Assembly: GCF_025024155.1 (NCBI RefSeq)
Contig: NW_026251765.1
Coordinates: 62,001 to 126,000, forward strand
Reading direction: 5' to 3'
Source: Gamsiella multidivaricata
Taxonomy: Eukaryota; Mortierellomycota; Mortierellomycetes; Mortierellales; Mortierellaceae
Length of the DNA: 64,000 bases
Both the position numbers and the translations under genes were made by a program. This document shows, one piece after another, positions 56,741 through 64,000 of this stretch. Every line of letters begins with the position of its first letter. The first letter of the stretch is position 1. The notes under the pieces are model-generated. The model was given only the letters and a program-made list of their open reading frames with translations, did no database searches and was not told where the DNA came from.

Positions 56741-58525
56741 ATGACAGAGAAGGAAGAGGTTTACGACCTGGAATCCAAGCACCATGCCGAGACAAAGGGT
56801 GGCAGCGCTAGTGTCGCATCCACGCTTACCGCTCCCGATTCCCCAGATGCGAAACTGCGTGCCCTGGGTGAGAAGAACGCCTACTACGACCATGGCCTAA
56901 CGTGGACTGCCGAGGAAGAGAAGAGACTCGTTCGAATATTCGACTTGAGAGTGCTCTCTTGGATTGGTGTGATGTGTAAGTACATCCTATGCATCTTAAT
57001 TGTCGTTGGACAAGACTTGGCATGCACTTTCTAACATAAGATATCTCTATCTCTCTGTGTGCTATTCCCAGTCTTCTTCCTTCAATTGGACCGTGGAAAC
57101 ATGTCCAATGCCTTGACAGACAACTTGATGTTCGATCTGAACATCGACCTCAACACCATTACCCTTGGGACCACAGTCTTCATCCTCTTTTTCTGCATCT
57201 TCGAGATTCCCTCCAACATGGTCATTCGCCGCATCGGCCCCCACCGCTGGATTCCGTTCCTTATGTTCTTCTGGGGCCTCGCCACAGCCTCTCAAGTCTT
57301 CCTCCAGGACAGGGTCTCGTTCTTGATTTGCCGCGCTCTCGTCGGACTTTTTGAGGCCGGATACATCCCTGGCATTGCCATCTACTTGACTACTTACTAC
57401 AAGCGCGAGGAGATGGCTCTACGACTGTCCGTCTTTTGGTCCACTCTCTCGATTGCTAACTCTTGTGCCGGTGTACTATCATATTTCGTCCTCCAGATGC
57501 GAGGCATTGCTGGATTGGCCGGCTGGAAATGGCTCTTCCTGATCGAGGGACTTGCCACTACGGTCGTCGGAGCGTTGTCCTTCTTCATCTTGCCTGAGGG
57601 CCCCACGGCCACGAAGGGCTACCTTCGCTTCTCCGGATATCTGACCGAGCGCCAGGAACTCATTGCAGTGACACGACTGATTCGAGATGACCCCTCTAAG
57701 GCTGATTCTGCCGCGAAAGTTGTCCCCAAGGAGGACGTATGGCGTGCAGTGACTTCGCCCAAGGTCTGGCCTAATATCCTGATCGGGTTCTTTGGCCTGT
57801 TACCCTCAACTCCCATTAGCGGATTCGCGCCCCTGATCCTTAAGATGCTGGGGTTCAATGCCTTGAGGTCCAACTTGATGATTATCCCTGGCTACCTCCT
57901 CAGCTTGATCATTATGTCCACGGTCTCGTACTCGTCCGATCGATTCAATGAGCGTGCGTTCCATGGTGCAGCAGCGACATTGTACTACGCGGTCTGTGTC
58001 GCGGCCTTGGCACTCTTGCCAATCGGCGCAAGCAAGTACAGTCTGTACATTTGCCTGATCTTTACCATGGGGGCCCAAACCTGCTGGCATCCTGTTAACG
58101 TATGTCAAAATGAACTGTGGCGCTATCTGAGGTCTAATATTTACAAAAGGCATCATATTTATTATTTCTTTGCTCCTCCTCCTTTCTTCGAACAGGCTGC
58201 ATGGATCGCCGGTAACACCGCGCCAGTAGGGAAGCGCACGATCGCTCTGGCCATGTATATTATTTCTGTCAACATCACTGCCATCGCAGGCACCAACATC
58301 TTTCGTGCGAAGGATGCCCCTCGCTTCATCACAGGAATGTGGGTCTTATTTGGTTCCCTTGCTATCACCATCTCCCTGTTCATCTTTCAAAGATTCCATC
58401 TCAAGCGCATCAACGCGAAACGTGCCCAGACCACCAAGAACTGGACTGCAGAGGACTGGAAGCATTATGACGAGACAACCAAGGACGTGGGCGATGATCG
58501 GTTGGATTTTGTCTACACATACTAA
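56741..58525 (+). CDS. MFS permease of the anion:cation symporter (Dal5/allantoate permease-like) family
   Basis: Plasma-membrane proton symporter of organic anions; relatives carry allantoate, nicotinate, cysteine, sulfonates or vitamins. Exons 56741-56975, 57072-58099 and 58196-58525 total 1,593 nt (530 aa). A polar N-tail precedes about 12 hydrophobic segments. Family marks: LRVLSWIGVMFFFLQLDRGNMSNAL (TM1 to loop), FEIPSNMVIRRIGPHRWIP, RALVGLFEAGYIPG, FWSTLSIANSCAGVLSY, GWKWLFLIEG and FILPEGP. These are typical of the ACS family. The C-tail ends NWTAEDWKHYDETTKDVGDDRLDFVYTY, similar to Dal5-type ends. Substrate cannot be read from sequence. The neighbouring dead TauD dioxygenase hints at a sulfonate, by analogy with fungal taurine/sulfonate clusters. 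Confidence 0.9.
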
Positions 58526-58582
58526 TTTTGTACATACATCTTTATCTTTGAATATAGCAGTTTCATTCCCATTTCCCCGATA

Positions 58583-58588
58583 ATAAAT
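58583..58588 (+). promoter_or_regulatory. Candidate polyadenylation signal of the MFS permease gene
   Basis: AATAAA lies 57 bp after the permease stop codon. It is in the 207-bp convergent gap between the permease and the elongase. Confidence 0.45.
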
Positions 58589-58732
58589 ACTTCACGTTAT
58601 TGTTGCCACCATTTCGTTTTGTTTTGTTTTTTGTTTTGAATATGTATGATTTATTCCGTCTCCTCGACGCGTTCCCGCATCTCATTAGAGACGCAGGCTC
58701 TAGAGCGTTGGACAAACCCAGTCCATCATGTC

Positions 58733-60572
58733 TTACTCTAACTTTTTCGCCTTCTCCTTGGCAGCGGCATCGGCCTTGGCCTGCTTGGCCTGCTTTGCGT
58801 TCTTCCTGTAAAAGTTGTAGAAGAGGCCGAGCATGGTCCACATGTAGAACCAGAGGAGAGCAGTGATGAAGAAGGGGTATCCGGGGCGGCCCAAGACCTT
58901 CATGGCATACATGTCCCAGGATGACTGGATCGACATCATACAGAACTGGGTCATTTGCGAGCGCGTAATGTAGAACTTGATGAACGACACCTGCTTGAAG
59001 CCGAGGGCCGACAGGAAGTAGTAGCCATACATGATGACATGGATGAATGAGTTCAAGGCAGCAGAGAAGTAGGCTAAGAGACATAGTACAATACAGAAAG
59101 GCGAGTTAGAAGGAACGTGGAAGGGCCCCGGAGTGAGTATATCAGAGAAGAACAGCATGGCGTAGCATGGCATTATTTACCTTCGCCGTTGGGTGCGACA
59201 AAAGTGACCAACCACCAGATGGTGAAGATGGAGCAGTGGTGGTAGACGTGCAGGAATGAGATCTGGCGGTTGTTCTTCTTGAGGACCATGATCATTGTGT
59301 CAACAAACTCCATAATCTTGGAGAAGTAGAACAACCAGATCATCTTGGCCATCTATAGATTAAAACGTACCGAAGAAATCGATGGGTCCCGTCAGTAAGA
59401 CCGTGGGCATAAGCGTGGTTGCAGATCGCAGACATGGTTGATTTTTTAAGCACAGCAGCGTTTGGGAGAAAAGCCAGCCCATGTCACATAGATTCATGCC
59501 CCTGTCCCTGTTCCTGTCCATAGACAGCCTCATGCTACGCGACAGGCAGGCAACTCTCTTTTTTCCTCATGCAAAGGCAGCGGAAAAGAATACATGGGGA
59601 CACAAAATTTTTTCTCTCTCTCTCTCTTCTTATCTTCAGATGTAACAAAACAATGTAGGCTGGAAGCATCTCCCTCATACAAAATACAACATGCCGTTCC
59701 TTCGCTGTTCTTCAGGTGCCAATGCACTGCTGGAGCGTGTTGGCGACACTTGGTTGGTTGGTTGGGTTGAGCTGGTTGGTTGGTACGTTCGTTTGCTTTG
59801 GTCCGCCGACAGTAGTCCCCTGGGGTGCTAACATATTCTTTCTCCGCGGCGTCCAGTGTCAAACACAAGTCTTTGTTATTTTAAAAGCGCCCTGGCCTAT
59901 CTCCGGAGGGGGGCTGGCTGTTGATCGAGATTCTCAAAGTAAACATTCCTGTTCCTGAAAGATTGTCTTCTCTCTCGTGCTCTCGTGCAATTGAACGCCT
60001 TCAATGACTCGTTCTGCCCATGTATCAGGAATACACACCCCCTCTTTTCCCTCTACAATGCTACTCCCATAAAGATGCGAAAGAAAAATGTTTAACGGAA
60101 ATAAGCATTCCAAAAAAAAAAAACTTACTGGCAATCCCTTGGCAGAATGATCGGCCATGTTCTCAAACAGTCCGTAGTTGCCACGGTAGGCCTCGTAGAG
60201 GACACCACCGCACATGTAGGCACTGATCGAGACCAAGCAGAAGTTGTGGAGTAGTGAGAAGGTCTTGACCTCGAAGCGATTAAAGTTCTTCATGATCTGC
60301 ATGCCCACAAAGACGGTAACCAAGTAGCCGATCGCGATCAGAAGAACGTGGAAGGGGTTCATCAGGGGCAATTCGCGGGCCAAGGGGGATTCGGCCGCGA
60401 CGAGGAAGCCACGGAAGTGGTGAACCGCCGTGGGAAAGTACTTCTCCATCTGTGCCGCGAGCGCATCCTCGACGGGGTCGAGATAAGGGGCCGTGTAGAC
60501 ACCCACGGTTCTGGCCACGTCGATGAAGAAGTCCTGAGGCGACTGGAGGAGAGACTGAGCAAGCGACGCCAT
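58733..60572 (-). CDS. Polyunsaturated fatty acid elongase (GLELO-type ELO condensing enzyme)
   Basis: ER membrane 3-ketoacyl-CoA synthase that adds two carbons to C18 polyunsaturated acyl-CoA, a step toward dihomo-gamma-linolenic and arachidonic acid. Exons 60572-60129, 59352-59181 and 59073-58733 total 957 nt, exactly 318 aa, which from memory is the length of Mortierella alpina GLELO. ELO marks: PLARELPLMNPFHVLLI, LHNFCLVSISAYMCGG, KIMEFVDTMIMVLKKN, the histidine box LHVYHH, and NSFIHVIMYGYYFLSALG. The C-terminus is Lys/Ala-rich with a di-lysine-type signal (KEKAKKLE). Close similarity to the GLELO protein throughout indicates the Mortierella lineage and a C18 Delta-6 substrate preference. 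The first intron is 776 nt, far longer than its neighbours. Confidence 0.93.
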
Positions 60573-61423
60573 GGTGATGAGCAGAGGCTGGCTGTTGATG
60601 AATGAGGAATGGGTGAATGAGAAAGAGAGAAGAGGAGCAAGGGAAGAAAGGAAGGAAGGAGATATGGGTCGGATGAATCAATTGAATGCCGAGATAGTAC
60701 CAGGCCAGGCACTTGGCCACCGGAGGCAGTAGAACTCCCGGTCTCTACTAGCCCCATCCAAACAGAAAAAAAGTGCCGATTGTAATTGTGCTGACAACTG
60801 CGATATGCCACAGAGAAAGGAGCCATACGCGGGACAGGAATTTTTATTATTGTTGTTGTTGTCTTCAAGAACAACTCTAAAGTAAAAAGACACTTAGAAA
60901 GCAATAGTGGCGTCGTGCCGACAATGGTCCCTGCGTCACCTCCTCTTCTCGTCCACATGCACTAACTGCATTCATCTGGTATTTTTTCCCTCAATTTTTC
61001 TAAGACAACTAAGATTGCTATTTCAGGAACGACTCTTCAATGCTGGTGACAAAGTGCAATTGAAGTGAGCGTTATCACAGCGTTCTGTTATCCGTAACAG
61101 GGGCCTGAGGACTCAGCATACCAATTGCTACTTCTTAAGATAATGGTAGGACAACAGTAAATGTGCCTTTTCTTCTCGACAAATGACTATATTTAAGAAA
61201 ACCGGGATGAAACTCTGTTCTCCTATGCAGATCGTGAAGGAACACGAGGCAATATGTCCTGACAAGACGGATAAAACACGTCTGATCGAGCAGAGTGCGA
61301 TCGATCCGTATGACAGCAGCACACTGCTGGCCTCAGCGGCTCCGGATATAAGAAACATAGACAAATACAGGTGTTGGCACGCCACCCTTATCCCATCGTG
61401 CTCCATACAACCAACCGTCTCGT
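60573..61423. other. Intergenic region upstream of the elongase gene
   Basis: Contains the elongase promoter (right of 60572) and the 3' flank of the next minus-strand gene. C/T-rich and A/T-rich patches only; no gene recognised. A small plus-strand open frame at 61183-61821 overlaps the next gene in antisense and is not supported. Confidence 0.4.
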
Positions 61424-63588
61424 TCAGCTCTTCACCACCGGCGTGTACTCGCTCACCCGAAAAACATCCTTGCGCTTTGCCCGTGATACTGCTGCTTTTG
61501 CTCCATCATTTATCGCCGATGGGGGTGTGGGATTATGGGCCTTCCATGTCAGTGGTTTCTGTGCTGCAGCCGCTTCCATTTTTGAGACCATGTTGTTTCG
61601 CTGTGCCGCAGCCAGATCGAGCGCTCCAGTCCCGCCCGTCAAAGATTTTTGGCTGGCATCGCCCTCAGGGTCTACAGTCGTGTCAGTCTCTGCCTCCTCG
61701 TCCGCCTCAGCATCTGTACCTGCATTGGTGTTCTTGTCATCCTGTTCTGATCGCTCTCCATTCTCAGCGCGGTCCTTCTTCCGCTTTTCGTACCACTGGT
61801 GTTTCCGTTCCTTGTTCTTAAGAGAACCTAACTCCTTGGAAATGCTCTGTCGTTCGTTCTCCACGCGGTTCAGACTCTCACGCGCATATAGAGCTTCGGC
61901 TTCGTAGGTGCCTGGGTGAGACTGCTTGTACTCTGGTGACTCGAGGCGGAGCAATTGTGCGAGAAGGGCCTCCCGATCAGCAGTCTTCCGGTGCAATTGC
62001 TCTCCGAGCGAGGCGATCCGCCGAAGTCGAATTGTGGCTGCATTCGAGGCATTTGCCTCTCTCTTCTGAATTAAACGCTCCTTGCTGGCTTTGTTTTCTT
62101 TCTTCTGCGCGGCCTCTGGTAATTTGGATCGTGATTTGCCGCGCTTATAGTCATAGTCTTCCTCCAATAGCTTCGCCTTGGCCTTATTCCAGAGCTGACC
62201 CTTGTTCGTCAGTAAACTAGGCTCCTCCAGCGCAAGACTTTGAGCCGCACAGTTAATGGCATGCTCGTATTTCGTCAGGGACCGTGAAGAGTGCTTTCCA
62301 TAGATAAGCGCCTGATGCATGATCAAGTCTCGCGTGGCCTTGTCCGGTTGCTGTGAAGATGATGATGTAGGGTTGGGAGTGCTGCTCCATGAGGAGGAAG
62401 AGTTGGAGTTAAAAGAGCTCGGTTCGGGTAGCACAGGCGACGATCCATCCAAAGCCTGGTCGGGAGGCGTTCCTGATGTGGATCTCCGGCGCTTCAACTG
62501 CCTATGATCATTTTGCTATGAGATCGATTGACAAGATCGAACAGTGTTAAACAACTCATTTCAAATCGTCGGGCAATGGGTAGCGACTACAAAAAAGCCC
62601 ATACCTTGCTAGAAGTCCTTTGTAAAGGTGACTGATCCTGCGAGTATAAAGGCACAGGCTGAGCAGGGAAGTTACCACCAGTGGTTCCACGTGGCGCAGG
62701 TCCAACATACTGGTAGATGGATCCTGCGGACAAAACTTGAGAGGGTGTCGGGGTGTACGACTGGGTCTGCGATGAAGGGTTTCCTTGCTGTCTCTGGCTG
62801 CTTTTAGATGCAGAGGATTGACGGTATAATCCTGGGTTCTGTGATGATCCTCCTTGAAACGTATATCCTCTGGTCGGCTGTGAAGAGTTGAGCGACGACT
62901 GGGAAGGATGTGAGGCTTGAGAGGGCTGCGACAGCTGCGACGATTGCTGGAAGAACTGTGAGTGTGAATAATGCAGCATACTGTGGGGCTCTGGCTGCAT
63001 GAAAGAACTCTGGGAGTTGTCAAAATGCATGGAACCCATGCGGCTGCGTTCGCGTAGGTCGCGGATTCCCTTTCGGAAGGTGACTGCGTGAAAAGGTTTC
63101 ATCGGAATGGCTTCCATGATACTCTTGAGTTCGTCGTCGTCAAAGTCGATAATAAGCGGCATGGAGTCATCCGTGGCACCAGCATCGTTAAAGGACTGGA
63201 GGTACTGCGAGAGGTTGCAATTGTTGAGGAAAGCGGGGAGAGATGGTATCTCATTGAAGGCCGTGAAGCTACTGCTGTTGTTCCTTCTAAGCGGGGCAGG
63301 CACAGGCAAGGTCCTGTGCGCGGGACGACTCTGCTGATTGAGCGGAGGTAGCGCAGGCATCGACCCGTCCACGGAGTTGTTGGGCGGGAGAGAGCCAACT
63401 GTGGAGGGCAGGGGTGTCGGGCCTGGCGGGGGTGTCGGGGTGGGCGAACGCGTTGGTGGTTGCTGTTCCTCATTGGAATCGAATTCAGCATCGGAGGGAA
63501 GGATGGGCGAGGGCATATCTTCGAGCGGACCGTCCTGCCGGGGCTCTACTGGGCCATTGCCAGCGGGGAGACTCTGGGCAGTGGCCAT
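61424..63588 (-). CDS. NCD1 (SAM-like, NAB-type) domain protein, probable transcriptional co-regulator
   Basis: Two exons (63588-62605 and 62497-61424) give 685 aa. After a Pro/Ser-rich N-terminus, residues about 115-180 (IPSLPAFLNNCNLSQYLQSF to MKPFHAVTFRKGIRDLRE) resemble the NAB conserved region 1/SAM-like domain of NGFI-A-binding co-repressors. The middle (about 190-330) is Ser/Gln-rich. The second exon has a basic start (LKRRRSTSGT), a conserved-looking block ALIYGKHSSRSLTKYEHAIN to YDYKRGKSRSKLPEAA, and a long charged coiled coil (about 440-560). A role in transcription is inferred from the domain; the partner is unknown. The start MATAQSL was chosen over a longer hydrophobic extension at 63738. 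Confidence 0.72.
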
Positions 63589-64000
63589 GCTTGCTGCGTT
63601 GTTATGAGCGATGTGCGATGTGCTGTTGTTGCTGTTTGAAGTCAAGAAAGGAAAGAGTGAGAAGGACAGGGGGAATAATGAAACAAAAAAAATCACACAC
63701 CCGTTTGCACAATATACAAAGATGGCTATTGAGAGCAAACAAGGGCGATGGAAGGATAGATGATGGAAGGGGAAAAAAAGAGATGGGAGGATGGAGGGAA
63801 GGGTTCGTTGATGGCGAGGGAGGGTGATAAATGGCGTCTTTTGAAGGGATTCCGGTCAAAAGTCAAAAAGAAAAGAGAGAGAGAGAGAGCGAGAGTGGTG
63901 AGCTCCTTTTCTTTTTCCCCTCCCGCACCTCAGCCCATCAAAGAAAGGGGTACATTTTGGTGGCGGTGGCGCCTGAATGTGTTTTAAGGGGACGCGACAG
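63589..64000. other. Right-edge region upstream of the NCD1 gene
   Basis: Likely promoter and 5' UTR of the minus-strand NCD1 gene. Purine-rich patches (GGGAAGG, GAGAGA) are present. No coding sequence supported; any gene here would be cut by the window edge. Confidence 0.4.

Noticed and set aside
1..64000. CRISPR arrays, bacterial operons or Shine-Dalgarno sites
   Set aside because: No direct-repeat/spacer arrays were seen and the genes are intron-containing eukaryotic ones.

Overview
The window is nuclear DNA from a filamentous fungus, very probably a Mortierella-type member of the Mucoromycota. It has intron-rich genes with short GT..AG introns, many poly-A/T tracts and eukaryotic housekeeping genes on both strands. 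The strongest taxonomic clue is the fatty-acid elongase at 58.7-60.6 kb. Its inferred length (318 aa) and sequence closely match, from memory, the Mortierella alpina GLELO elongase of polyunsaturated fatty acid synthesis. The assignment is from recall, not a database search.

Layout. 0-9 kb is a mobile-element island on the minus strand. It holds two decayed elements. One (560-5893) encodes an unusual protein joining an N-terminal XPG/FEN1-like nuclease, an acidic linker and a C-terminal TnpB/Fanzor-like RuvC plus zinc ribbon. The other (6649-8922) is a DDE transposase. Both carry several in-frame stops. 9.5-10.5 kb is ribosomal protein L11 (uL5). 12.2-14.7 kb is the meiotic checkpoint AAA+ ATPase Pch2/TRIP13. 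15-16.1 kb is a peroxisomal hydroxyacyl-CoA dehydrogenase ending in SKL. 17-18.3 kb is a type I membrane protein, followed by about 3 kb of gene-poor, low-complexity DNA.

21.4-32.7 kb is dense: proteasome ATPase Rpt4, divergent THO subunit THOC3/Tex1, convergent SET1 histone H3K4 methyltransferase, and a PRA1-family membrane protein. 33.4-42 kb holds clathrin heavy chain and the ER oxidase ERO1. 42-44 kb is a small repeat cluster with a tRNA-Pro(AGG), a tRNA-Ala-like SINE head and a 218-bp foldback/MITE-like inverted repeat. 44.1-52.2 kb holds Nup192/Nup205 and a divergent RBBP9-like serine hydrolase. 52.4-53.7 kb is a YIPF6/Yip4-like Golgi protein. 54-55.2 kb is a TauD-type dioxygenase pseudogene, followed by an intact Dal5-like MFS permease, the elongase, and an NCD1 (SAM-like) domain protein at the right end.

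The housekeeping genes do not form one pathway. Loose themes are membrane traffic (clathrin, PRA1, YIPF6), chromatin and mRNP work (SET1, THOC3, Nup192), protein quality control (Rpt4, ERO1) and lipid metabolism (hydroxyacyl-CoA dehydrogenase, elongase). Exon boundaries were placed by hand from splice motifs, reading-frame continuity and remembered homologues. In most intact genes the exon lengths add up to a whole number of codons. The most novel-looking item is the XPG-TnpB/Fanzor fusion.
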